A stretch of DNA of 43,506 bases from an uncultured Prevotellaceae bacterium (GTDB lineage Bacteria; Bacteroidota; Bacteroidia; Bacteroidales; Bacteroidaceae), in contig CAMJFC010000019.1 in assembly GCA_946404865.1 (NCBI GenBank), positions 1 to 43,506 of the forward strand, read 5' to 3'. The translations under genes were made by a program, and so were the position numbers. Position 1 is the stretch's first letter. Each line of letters opens with the position of its first letter. Shown one piece after another: positions 8,298 to 16,233 of the stretch. Below the pieces are notes generated by a model. The model was not told where the DNA came from and did not search any database. It saw only the letters and a list, made by a program, of their open reading frames with translations.

Positions 8298-9137
8298 ATG
8301 AGAGAAATGACCGTCAGTGACATACAGCAAATGAGCCTGCGCATCCTGCGCGACATACACCATTTCTGTAGGGAAAACGACATCAAATACACGCTGCAAG
8401 GAGGCACCCTTCTGGGTGCCGTCCGCCACAAGGGGTTCATCCCCTGGGACGACGACATAGACATTGCCATGCCACGGCCAGACTACGACCGATTTATCCG
8501 TACCTACCACTCGGAAGAGGGGTTTACCGTGTTTTCGCGTGAGCTAGAGACATATAAAGACTGTGTCTATATAGCTTACGCACGCGTCTGCGACATGAAA
8601 AAAACATACGTTGACGATGCACTATCGTTCTGGACCGACCATCAAACGGGCATCTGGGTGGATGTCTTTCCCTTAGACGGTGCCGATGAGTCGGAAGACG
8701 ACACGCGGAAAAGACTTGCCAAGCTTAAGAGCGCATGGAAAACCGGTGTCAGGAAAAGGGTTGCCCTCAGGCCATTCTCTGCGGCAAAAGGGTTGTATTC
8801 CAAGTTCAGGCTCCTGATCAAGAAAGTCATTTCGTGCGTCACTTCGTTCTCGGCTATCGATGAGCACATTCGCCTATGCAGGGAGATACCGTATGGTCAA
8901 ACCGGCTATTATAGCAACTTCGCCTTTCTCAGCTACGGCATCCATGAGCGACATCGGACTGCCGTATTAAACGAAACGGTTCTCATGCCATTTGAAGATG
9001 GCGAATTCTGTGTGATGAAGGGATATGACGAGGCACTGCATGAGAAGTACGGCAACTACATGCAGTTGCCCCCCAAGGAAAAACAAGTGCGCCAGCATGG
9101 CAGCAACAAGTATTACTGGAAAGCAACTGCCAACTGA
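8298..9137 (+). CDS. LicD family phosphotransferase (copy 1)
   Basis: A 279-residue LicD protein. LicD enzymes transfer phosphocholine, or related phospho-alcohols such as ribitol phosphate, from CDP donors to glycans, and have a nucleotidyltransferase-like fold. The diagnostic core is LQGGTLLGAVRHKGFIPWDD at residues 32-51, then DIDIAMPRPDYDRF, with the clustered aspartates (DDDIDI) that bind metal. WVDVFPLDGAD follows near 117-127, and the C-terminal YGNYMQLPPKEKQ is also family-typical. A good AGAAGGA element precedes ATG 8298. It stands 75 nt before a GT4 gene and has a close paralogue after it. The donor may be the CDP-polyol made by the fusion enzyme at 16234 (inference). Confidence 0.92.
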   Translation: MREMTVSDIQQMSLRILRDIHHFCRENDIKYTLQGGTLLGAVRHKGFIPWDDDIDIAMPRPDYDRFIRTYHSEEGFTVFSRELETYKDCVYIAYARVCDMKKTYVDDALSFWTDHQTGIWVDVFPLDGADESEDDTRKRLAKLKSAWKTGVRKRVALRPFSAAKGLYSKFRLLIKKVISCVTSFSAIDEHIRLCREIPYGQTGYYSNFAFLSYGIHERHRTAVLNETVLMPFEDGEFCVMKGYDEALHEKYGNYMQLPPKEKQVRQHGSNKYYWKATAN

Positions 9138-9212
9138 TATTTGACAGTCAGCTGCAAGAGGCTCTCATCTGACAGGCCAAGACGATGCAGCCATTATCTT
9201 CATAACTACATC

Positions 9213-10328
9213 ATGTTGAACGACATATACATATTCGCCAATTTTGGCAAGCTCAGCGAGACGCCCAAAAGTGGAGGGCAGTCATCGGCAAGGCGCGTGA
9301 TGGCTGGTCTGGAGAGCCTCGGCTACCACATGCACCCCATCGTGAAGCACCGCTCGGAATGGAAAGGGAAGTGGGCTCACCGTGTAGAGGTGATGCTCTT
9401 CGCCGTGGTCGATGTGCTGAAGATCTTCGGCAAGCTGGTGTTCAAAAAGCGCAACAAGGCGGCTTTCCTCATGCTCACCTACGCAGGATCGCTCGTGCCG
9501 CTAGAGTATGTCGTCACAGCCATCGTTAGGATGTTGGGATTCAAGAGCACCTATTACCTGAAGGGGGGAAAACTGATGGACACCTACGACAAAGGCTCGG
9601 AGCGCCACAAGCGGATGTTCAAGAAAATCATGGACCGCCAGAGCATGGCTTTCTTCGAGGGCATGGACAGCCTTCGCATCGTACAGGCCATCTCACAGAC
9701 GCCGTTGGTCTATTTCCCCAACTACGTGGCCGACCGCCTGCCTGCCCTCCCCCAGGAACGGCCCGACAAGCCCATCGGCCTTCTCTATTTCGGCCGGGTG
9801 ACACCCGAGAAGCAAGTGCACGTGAGCATTGAGGCTTTTCACCTGTTGGCAGAGAAATATCCCGACATGCGGCTCACCATCATCGGCGACAGCACGCGCG
9901 CGGTGGATTACACGGCACGTATAGCGCAAATGATAACCGACTCGCCCTACCGCGACCGCATCAGAAAACTGGGTAACTCTCCTTTCGAGGTGTTGCTAGA
10001 GGCGATGCAGACCCATCATTTCTTCATCTTCCCCTCGAAAGAGATGGCCGAAGGCCACTCCAACTCGCTCACCGAGGCCATGTCGCAGGGACTGGTGCCC
10101 ATCGTGAGCGACTGGCACTTCAACCGCACCATCGTGGGCGACGACATGCTGGTAGTTGGAGGGACGTCTTTCGATGCCAAGGACTATGCAGAGCGCATCG
10201 ACCAGATTATACGCAGCGGGAGGATGAAGCAACTCTCACAGCAAATGTGCGACAGGGTGAAGTCGCAATATACCGAGACCGCCGTGCTGAACAAGATTGG
10301 AGAATCGATAAAATCCGTTTTTGCATGA
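9213..10328 (+). CDS. Glycosyltransferase family 4 (GT-B)
   Basis: A retaining GT4-type glycosyltransferase of 371 residues. The N-terminal half starts with MLNDIYIFANFGKLSETPKS and a serine/glycine-rich acceptor loop (SGGQSSARR). The C-terminal half has LLYFGRVTPEKQVHVSIEAF, LTIIGDST and FPSKEMAEGHSNSLTEAMSQ, in which the EGHSNSLTE pair of glutamates is the E-x7-E donor motif. I choose ATG 9213; a TTG at 9141 only adds 24 unconserved residues. Its stop overlaps the ATG of the second LicD gene by 4 nt (ATGA), so GT and LicD are translationally coupled, which suggests that LicD modifies the sugar this enzyme adds. Sugar specificity cannot be read from the sequence. Confidence 0.9.
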   Translation: MLNDIYIFANFGKLSETPKSGGQSSARRVMAGLESLGYHMHPIVKHRSEWKGKWAHRVEVMLFAVVDVLKIFGKLVFKKRNKAAFLMLTYAGSLVPLEYVVTAIVRMLGFKSTYYLKGGKLMDTYDKGSERHKRMFKKIMDRQSMAFFEGMDSLRIVQAISQTPLVYFPNYVADRLPALPQERPDKPIGLLYFGRVTPEKQVHVSIEAFHLLAEKYPDMRLTIIGDSTRAVDYTARIAQMITDSPYRDRIRKLGNSPFEVLLEAMQTHHFFIFPSKEMAEGHSNSLTEAMSQGLVPIVSDWHFNRTIVGDDMLVVGGTSFDAKDYAERIDQIIRSGRMKQLSQQMCDRVKSQYTETAVLNKIGESIKSVFA

Positions 10329-11155
10329 GAGAGATGACCATTCAGGAGGTGCAGGATGTGAGCCTCGACATTTTGAGGGATGTCCATCAGTTCTGCGTCG
10401 ACAACAACATCAAATATACACTGCAAGGGGGTACTCTGCTCGGTGCCGTACGACACAAGGGGTTCATACCCTGGGACGACGATATCGACATTGCCATGCC
10501 ACGACCCGACTACGACCGGTTTATACATAGTTTTAAGTCTGAGAAGGGATTTAGGGTCGTTTCGCGTGAAGTGAAGGATTGCAAGGACGTAATGATTGCG
10601 TTCTGCCGAATATGCGACACACAGCAGACATGTGTGGATACGTCGTTCTTACCGTGGACGAGCGAGAAAACCGGGGTATGGATAGACCTCTTCCCTCTCG
10701 ACGGTGTAGAAACCTCACGCAAGGTGTGCCAACAACGTATCAAAAGAATGAAGTGGCAACTGCTGCAAGTGAACACGCTCAGGTCGTATCACAACCGTAT
10801 GGCTGATGTGAGGGGAATGAAAAAGAAAGTGCACCTTCTCATCAAAAAAGTGGTCGCACCATTCTGTTCTAGACATGCCATCGAACGCTATGTGGAAATG
10901 TGTAAGAAGTTTCCATACGAGGACGCTGAGTATTATTGTAATTTTGCTTTCCTCAACTACGGCATCCGCGAGCGACATCGCAAGGCGGTAATTGATGAGA
11001 CTATCCTCGTGCCTTTCGGCGAGGACCATTTCTACATCATGAAGGGCTACGACGAGGCGCTGCGTGAGAAATACGGCGACTATATGCAATTGCCGCCCAA
11101 AGAGCAGCAGGTGCGCGGCCACGACATCAACAAGTACTATTGGATAGAGCGCTGA
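10325..11155 (+). CDS. LicD family phosphotransferase (copy 2)
   Basis: A 276-residue LicD paralogue of the gene at 8298. The first 65 residues are nearly superposable: both begin MREMT, both carry YTLQGGTLLGAVRHKGFIPW followed by DDDIDIAMPRPDYDRF, and both end YG(N/D)YMQLPPKE(K/Q)QVR. The middle parts differ more, so the acceptor may differ. The ATG at 10325 overlaps the GT4 stop codon (ATGA); a start at 10247 would lie inside the GT gene and add 26 unrelated residues. As a LicD enzyme it should transfer a phospho-alcohol from a CDP carrier to a sugar. The copy-GT-copy layout points to duplication around the glycosyltransferase. Confidence 0.92.
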   Translation: MREMTIQEVQDVSLDILRDVHQFCVDNNIKYTLQGGTLLGAVRHKGFIPWDDDIDIAMPRPDYDRFIHSFKSEKGFRVVSREVKDCKDVMIAFCRICDTQQTCVDTSFLPWTSEKTGVWIDLFPLDGVETSRKVCQQRIKRMKWQLLQVNTLRSYHNRMADVRGMKKKVHLLIKKVVAPFCSRHAIERYVEMCKKFPYEDAEYYCNFAFLNYGIRERHRKAVIDETILVPFGEDHFYIMKGYDEALREKYGDYMQLPPKEQQVRGHDINKYYWIER

Positions 11156-11197
11156 CTGCCCTATTAGTAAAACAGAAACCAAACTCAACAAATCACC

Positions 11198-12229
11198 ATG
11201 AATATATTCACTGGCAGCAATAAAGTGGAGGCAATGAAAGAAAGAAAAACAAGAGATCCTTACTTCGACAATGTGAAGATCCTGCTGATGCTTCTTGTTA
11301 TATTAGGCCATGTATTACCAATCAATCAAGTTGAGAGATGTAACTTGGCCACCTACTACTGGGTTTACTCTTTTCACATGCCCTTGTTCGTCTTCATCTC
11401 CGGATATTTCACCATTATAAAAAAGGAGCGTTTCTGGTTTGGAATATTAAAGTTGTTTGAAACATTTGTTGTGATTTCCCTGATTAGCATTGGCTATGAT
11501 GTCATCGTCGGAAAAGGTGCCAGCCTGCGTTCTTTGATTGTTCCCCAGTGGACGCTTTGGTATCTTGTAAGTTTGATTTGGTGGCGAATCATATTGTATA
11601 TCTTACCAGAAAAATGTCATCAACATCACGTCTTTCTCATTGTCTTCAGCCTTATCGTGAGTTTGGCAGGTGGCTTTATACATATTGGGACAGAATTGTC
11701 CGTGCAGCGCACATTCGCATTCATGCCTTTCTTCATGTTAGGGTATGTTACACGACAAAGAGGGTACATTGGCCATCTTCAGTTCAACCGCTATATGTGC
11801 ATTGTTTTTCTCATCATAGTATGGGTCTTTTATTTTATTTTCGACCTCCACGACAAACACTTTCTCTACAATAAAGCTTACTACGCAAGTCATTACGCAG
11901 ACCTTACAGGTTTGATGCTAAGGATGGTTTACATTGTCTTGGCTAGTTTTCTATCCATTTCATTTCTGTCAGCGGTTCCACACAAACGATACCGTTGGAC
12001 ACACCTCGGTGCTCTCACCCTGTTTATTTACATATGGCACAGGTTCATCCTGACGTTCCTATACTATTTGAACGATAAGTTGGGACTGCCCTCATCACTA
12101 CCATTCTGCCTGTTTTATACGTTTGCCACACTAGCCATCATCTATCTGATGAGCAAGATACATTTCTTCCACTGGCTGCTCAACCCCATCACATCCTTAT
12201 TCCCTTACAAAAAGGGAAAGACCACATGA
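11198..12229 (+). CDS. Acyltransferase 3 family protein, fucose 4-O-acetylase-like
   Basis: A 343-residue membrane acyltransferase with about ten hydrophobic helices. The N-terminal TRDPYFDNVKILLMLLVILGH resembles the NolL/YiaH-type O-acetylase branch, with the family histidine in the first helix (LGH). WVYSFHMPLFVFISGYF near residue 50 is another family landmark. Start is ATG 11198 or ATG 11234 (residue 13); the latter gives the more usual N-terminal length. The gene is AT-richer than its LicD and rmlB neighbours, suggesting separate acquisition. Its end overlaps the following SGNH lipoprotein by 4 nt (ATGA), so an acyl-adding and a putative acyl-removing protein are made together. Acyl group and target are unknown. 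Confidence 0.87.
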   Translation: MNIFTGSNKVEAMKERKTRDPYFDNVKILLMLLVILGHVLPINQVERCNLATYYWVYSFHMPLFVFISGYFTIIKKERFWFGILKLFETFVVISLISIGYDVIVGKGASLRSLIVPQWTLWYLVSLIWWRIILYILPEKCHQHHVFLIVFSLIVSLAGGFIHIGTELSVQRTFAFMPFFMLGYVTRQRGYIGHLQFNRYMCIVFLIIVWVFYFIFDLHDKHFLYNKAYYASHYADLTGLMLRMVYIVLASFLSISFLSAVPHKRYRWTHLGALTLFIYIWHRFILTFLYYLNDKLGLPSSLPFCLFYTFATLAIIYLMSKIHFFHWLLNPITSLFPYKKGKTT

Positions 12230-12864
12230 GATACCGTCTGTTTCTTTTCTCATTATCTTTAGTTACTATCATTATCTGCTCTTGCGGAAGCGACGATGAG
12301 GAGGCCCCTAATGAGAGCAAGCCGATTTTGAACTTCTTGGGCGACTCCATCATCGAATATTGGAGTTCCTTAGATAGTGCTTTCCCCGACTATGAATGTC
12401 TAAACCACGGATGGTCGGGCAAGGGTATCGAAACGTTTCTCGGAAGAACTGATGTCGGCTCACTGGCCGGAACGGAATGTGTGGTGGAGATAGGCACTAA
12501 CGACTTGAGAAAAGTAATCGGGAAGAGCAACTTGGACTCCTATGTAAAACGCTACATCGACGTACTGAAATCTCTGAAAGCAAAGCGCATCTATCTGTTC
12601 TCACTGCTGCCTCGCAACCGGGCTAAAGATGGGGATTACCCCTACAATGCCTATTACGTTGCATTCAACCACGCCATAGAGGAACAGACACAGACAGAGA
12701 TGACGAATGTAGTGTACGTGCCCATCTTTGACGCATTTCTCAAGGACGGGGAAATCAATTGGGAGTACACCTACGATGGCCTGCACCCCAACGCCCGTGG
12801 CTATGAGGTGATGGCCCTTGAATTGCGGAAATACCTAGTCAAGGAGCAAGTGACGGCCCAATAA
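12226..12864 (+). CDS. SGNH/GDSL hydrolase lipoprotein (copy 1)
   Basis: A 212-residue exported SGNH hydrolase. A hydrophobic N-terminus ends in IIICSCGSD, giving a lipobox cysteine at residue 18 or 20. The catalytic blocks are all visible: NFLGDSIIEYW (Ser41, block I), HGWSGKGIETFLGR (block II glycine), VVEIGTNDLRK (block III, GTND) and YDGLHPNARGY (block V Asp and His). Such enzymes remove acetyl or other esters from surface glycans or lipids. It overlaps the acyltransferase gene by ATGA and has a close paralogue at 15594. The likely place of action is the periplasm or the outer-membrane surface. Substrate is inferred from context only. Confidence 0.9.
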   Translation: MRYRLFLFSLSLVTIIICSCGSDDEEAPNESKPILNFLGDSIIEYWSSLDSAFPDYECLNHGWSGKGIETFLGRTDVGSLAGTECVVEIGTNDLRKVIGKSNLDSYVKRYIDVLKSLKAKRIYLFSLLPRNRAKDGDYPYNAYYVAFNHAIEEQTQTEMTNVVYVPIFDAFLKDGEINWEYTYDGLHPNARGYEVMALELRKYLVKEQVTAQ

Positions 12865-12899
12865 CCAACTATCAGAGACCCAACCACATCATACGTATC

Positions 12900-13961
12900 A
12901 TGAATATCATCATCACCGGCGGTGCCGGTTTCATCGGCTCGCACGTCGTCAGGCTGTTTGTCAACAAATACCCTGAGTACAACATCATCTGTCTGGACAA
13001 GCTGACCTACGCAGGCAATCTGGAGAATCTGGCCGACGTAGAGAAGGCATCCAACTACTCGTTTGTCAAAGGCGACATCTGCGACTTCGACACCATTCTC
13101 AACCTGATGCGTGAGCGGCAGGTCGATGGCATCATCCATCTGGCGGCTGAGAGCCATGTGGATCGCTCCATCAAAGACCCCTTCACCTTCGCCCGCACCA
13201 ATGTGATGGGCACGCTCTCACTGCTGCAAGCCGCCAAGACTTACTGGGAATCGCTTCCTGAGCGCTACGAGGGCAAGCGATTCTACCACATCTCCACCGA
13301 CGAGGTGTATGGAGCATTAGAGTTCGACGGCACCCTCTTCACCGAACAGACCAAGTACCAGCCGCACAGCCCCTACTCCGCCTCGAAGGCATCGAGCGAC
13401 CATTTCGTGCGTGCCTTCCACGACACCTACGGCATGCCCACCATCGTGACCAACTGCTCTAACAACTATGGGCCCTATCAGTTCCCCGAGAAGCTGATAC
13501 CGCTGTTCATCAACAACATACGTCACCGCCGTCCGTTGCCCGTGTATGGCAAGGGCGAGAATGTGCGCGACTGGCTCTACGTGGTGGATCACGCCCGTGC
13601 CATCGATACCATCTTCCATCACGGCCGCATCGCCGAGACCTATAATATCGGAGGTTTCAACGAATGGCGCAACATCGACATCATCCATGTGCTCATCCGC
13701 ACTGTTGACCGTCTTTTGGGCCGTCCTGAAGGTGCCGACCTCGACCTCATCACCTACGTCACCGACCGCCAGGGGCATGACCTGCGCTATGCCATCGACT
13801 CCACCAAATTGAAGACCGAACTGGGATGGGAGCCGTCGCTGCAGTTTGAGGAGGGCATCGAGAAGACCGTGCAGTGGTATCTCGACCACCAGGAGTGGAT
13901 GGACCGTGTGACCTCGGGCGACTACCAGCGCTATTACGACGACATGTACAAGGGGAGATAA
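12900..13961 (+). CDS. rmlB: dTDP-glucose 4,6-dehydratase
   Basis: Converts dTDP-glucose to dTDP-4-keto-6-deoxyglucose, the entry point to rhamnose and many deoxyamino sugars. The 353-residue protein has the NAD-binding GGAGFIGSH at residues 7-15, LDKLTYAGNLENL typical of RmlB, the catalytic HISTDEVYG (Thr133, Asp134, Glu135), and Tyr159-x3-Lys163 in YSASK. NCSNNYGPYQFPEKLIPL is also RmlB-specific. No rmlA, rmlC or rmlD is in the window, so the 4-keto product either goes to enzymes outside the window or to an amino-sugar branch; the FabH/FabG/GNAT-like genes at the left edge would suit an N-acylated 4-amino-4,6-dideoxy sugar (inference). Gene name is firm, pathway end product is not. Confidence 0.95.
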   Translation: MNIIITGGAGFIGSHVVRLFVNKYPEYNIICLDKLTYAGNLENLADVEKASNYSFVKGDICDFDTILNLMRERQVDGIIHLAAESHVDRSIKDPFTFARTNVMGTLSLLQAAKTYWESLPERYEGKRFYHISTDEVYGALEFDGTLFTEQTKYQPHSPYSASKASSDHFVRAFHDTYGMPTIVTNCSNNYGPYQFPEKLIPLFINNIRHRRPLPVYGKGENVRDWLYVVDHARAIDTIFHHGRIAETYNIGGFNEWRNIDIIHVLIRTVDRLLGRPEGADLDLITYVTDRQGHDLRYAIDSTKLKTELGWEPSLQFEEGIEKTVQWYLDHQEWMDRVTSGDYQRYYDDMYKGR

Positions 13962-13973
13962 CAAGAAGCGAAC

Positions 13974-15560
13974 ATGAATGAGAGGAAATACCCTATAGGG
14001 ATACAGACGTTTTCAAGAATCATTCGCGAGAACTATGTCTATGTCGATAAGACAGACCTTGTGTGGAAAATGACGAAGGTCAGTCCTTTCGTGTTTCTAA
14101 GCCGCCCGCGTCGCTTCGGCAAGTCACTGCTTTCATCAACACTGCACTCTTATTTCGCTGGTGAAAAAGAATTGTTCGAGGGGCTGAAAATCATGCCTTT
14201 AGAGCAGGAGTGGACCGTCTATCCCGTATTGCACCTCGACCTGAGCGTAGCAAAGAGCCGGGAGTCAGCCTCTGAGTTGTCACAAGCACTGGTTCTCCTG
14301 GTGAGCCAATTCGAAGAGACTTATGGCACGAACGTGCATGAGAGCACATCTGGCGAACGGCTCAGAGGTGTAATCAGCAGAGCCTTCCGACTGACAGGCA
14401 AGCAGGTGGTGGTCATTATCGACGAGTACGACGCCCCACTGCTCGACGTGCTGCACGACGACGGACGGATTGATGACTACCGCCGCGTGATGCAGGAGTT
14501 TTTCCAGCCATTGAAAGCGTGTGAGCCGATGATTCGTTTCTGCTTCATCACCGGCATCACGAAGTTCTCTCAGCTGAGCATCTTCTCCACGCTCAACAAC
14601 CTCAAGAACGTGTCGATGCTGCCTGAGTTTTCCGCCATCTGCGGCATCACCGAGAGTGAGCTGTGCCACGACTTGCGACCGGACATGGAATTACTGGCCG
14701 AGGCCGAAGGATGCACAGTCGAGGAGACACACCGACAGTTGAAAGATCTCTACGACGGCTACCATTTCTCGAGGAACTCGGAGGAGACTTACAACCCATT
14801 CAGTCTCATCAACGCCTTTTCGAGCAGAGAGACGCGCCCATATTGGTTCGATACCGGCACGCCCACCTTCCTCATCCGCCAGATGCAGTTTTTCCACATC
14901 GACATCACACAGATGGACGACATCGAGGTGCCCGCCACGGCCTTCGACCGCCCCACAGAGGCCATGACCGACGCCCTGCCCCTGCTCTACCAGAGCGGCT
15001 ATCTGACCATCAAAGACTATGACCGTATAGGACAGGTATATACGCTCGCTATCCCCAATCAGGAGGTGCGCATCGGGTTCACAGAGGGGCTACTGCCCAC
15101 ATACGTAGGGATCGACAGCGCCAAAGTACAAGTAGGCTTTGCCCTGAAGTTCTGGCGTGCATTGAAGCAGCGCGACATCGACCGTGCCATGCGTGAGATG
15201 CAGGCCTATTTAGCCGGCATCCCCTACGTAGAGGGATTCAAGAAGAAACTGGCCGAGGCTACCACCGCCGAGGGATTCTATGAATACACGTTCTACCTCA
15301 TATTCAACATGCTCAACGTGTATGCGCGCACTCAAGTGAAATGCTTCACCGGCCGCATCGACATGGTGGTGCACATGCCCGGCACCACATACGTGTTTGA
15401 ATTGAAGACTTCAGCCACACCCGGCGCTGCCTTGCGCCAGATTGACGACCGAGGCTATGCCCTACCCTACCAAACGGGCAGCGACGATGTGGTCAAAGTA
15501 GGCGTCAGCATCGACACTGCCACCATGACCATCAAAGAATGGAAAATATCGACCTGCTGA
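13974..15560 (+). CDS. AAA-ATPase_like / PD-(D/E)XK nuclease-superfamily protein
   Basis: A 528-residue protein with an N-terminal AAA-ATPase-like domain and a C-terminal PD-(D/E)XK domain (the PF09820/PF08011 pairing common in Bacteroidetes). KYPIGIQTFSRIIREN, then YVYVDKT, opens it as usual; SRPRRFGKSLL near residue 43 is the P-loop; VVVIIDEYDAPLLD near 145 is Walker B. The C-terminus has FTGRIDMVVHMPGTTYVFEL followed by KT, which supplies the Asp and Glu-x-Lys of the nuclease core. The function of this family is not established. It interrupts a sugar-nucleotide operon between rmlB and an SGNH gene, on the same strand and only 12 nt after rmlB, and looks like mobile cargo rather than a polysaccharide enzyme (inference). 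Confidence 0.88.
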   Translation: MNERKYPIGIQTFSRIIRENYVYVDKTDLVWKMTKVSPFVFLSRPRRFGKSLLSSTLHSYFAGEKELFEGLKIMPLEQEWTVYPVLHLDLSVAKSRESASELSQALVLLVSQFEETYGTNVHESTSGERLRGVISRAFRLTGKQVVVIIDEYDAPLLDVLHDDGRIDDYRRVMQEFFQPLKACEPMIRFCFITGITKFSQLSIFSTLNNLKNVSMLPEFSAICGITESELCHDLRPDMELLAEAEGCTVEETHRQLKDLYDGYHFSRNSEETYNPFSLINAFSSRETRPYWFDTGTPTFLIRQMQFFHIDITQMDDIEVPATAFDRPTEAMTDALPLLYQSGYLTIKDYDRIGQVYTLAIPNQEVRIGFTEGLLPTYVGIDSAKVQVGFALKFWRALKQRDIDRAMREMQAYLAGIPYVEGFKKKLAEATTAEGFYEYTFYLIFNMLNVYARTQVKCFTGRIDMVVHMPGTTYVFELKTSATPGAALRQIDDRGYALPYQTGSDDVVKVGVSIDTATMTIKEWKISTC

Positions 15561-15593
15561 CCTCTCATCGGGTTTAAAAAGAGTAAGTGCAGA

Positions 15594-16217
15594 ATGATGA
15601 GATTACGCATTTTGCTTGTAACCATCTTTATTTTCCTGTTCGTTTGCTCGTGCAACAACGAAACGGCATACGAGCCAAGGCCTGTGCTTAACTTTCTGGG
15701 AGACTCTATCATCGAAATCTGGAAGGGTGTGAGTCATGCTTTCCCTGATTACGAATGTAATAACTATGGATGGTCGGGCAAAGGCATAGACACTTTTCTC
15801 GGCAGGATAGACGCCAGCACGCTTGCAGGTACTGACTGCGTGGTGGAGATTGGCACCAATGACATGGCAAAGGTAATCACGAACAACAGTCTCGATGAAT
15901 ATGCCCTACATTACATCGACGTGCTGAAGAAACTGAACGCGAGAAGGATTTATCTCTTCTCTCTGATTCCACGCAACGGCGAGAAAGATGGCGATTTCCC
16001 TTACAATGCCAATTATATAATCTTTAACCAGAAGATACAAGCGCTGACGCAGAGCGAAATGGACAACGTGATATATGTGCCTGTGTTTGACGCCTTTCTC
16101 AAAGATGGGAAGCTCAATCCAAGCTATACTTTCGACGGGCTCCATCCCAGCGCCGAAGGATATCAAGTCATGGCTCGAGAATTGCGAAAATATCTGATGA
16201 AGAATACTCAACACTAA
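15594..16217 (+). CDS. SGNH/GDSL hydrolase lipoprotein (copy 2)
   Basis: A 207-residue paralogue of the lipoprotein at 12226, alike along its whole length. It has the same lipoprotein-type N-terminus (FVCSCNN, Cys18 or Cys20), NFLGDSIIEIW (Ser38), NYGWSGKGIDTFLGR, VVEIGTNDMAK, FDAFLKDGK and FDGLHPSAEGY. Its expected role is again ester hydrolysis outside the cytoplasm. ATG 15594 is preceded by AAGTGCAGA with no strong ribosome site; the first ATG is followed by a second one (MM). The two copies flank rmlB and the AAA/PDDEXK gene, so a duplication or insertion probably separated them. Both keep full catalytic sets and are unlikely to be decaying. Confidence 0.9.
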   Translation: MMRLRILLVTIFIFLFVCSCNNETAYEPRPVLNFLGDSIIEIWKGVSHAFPDYECNNYGWSGKGIDTFLGRIDASTLAGTDCVVEIGTNDMAKVITNNSLDEYALHYIDVLKKLNARRIYLFSLIPRNGEKDGDFPYNANYIIFNQKIQALTQSEMDNVIYVPVFDAFLKDGKLNPSYTFDGLHPSAEGYQVMARELRKYLMKNTQH

Positions 16218-16233
16218 ACATCAAACAGTTGAA

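Noticed and set aside
13317..13964. 215-codon - strand frame across rmlB
   Set aside because: Antisense to the catalytic and C-terminal part of rmlB, Val/Gly/His-rich, not protein-like.
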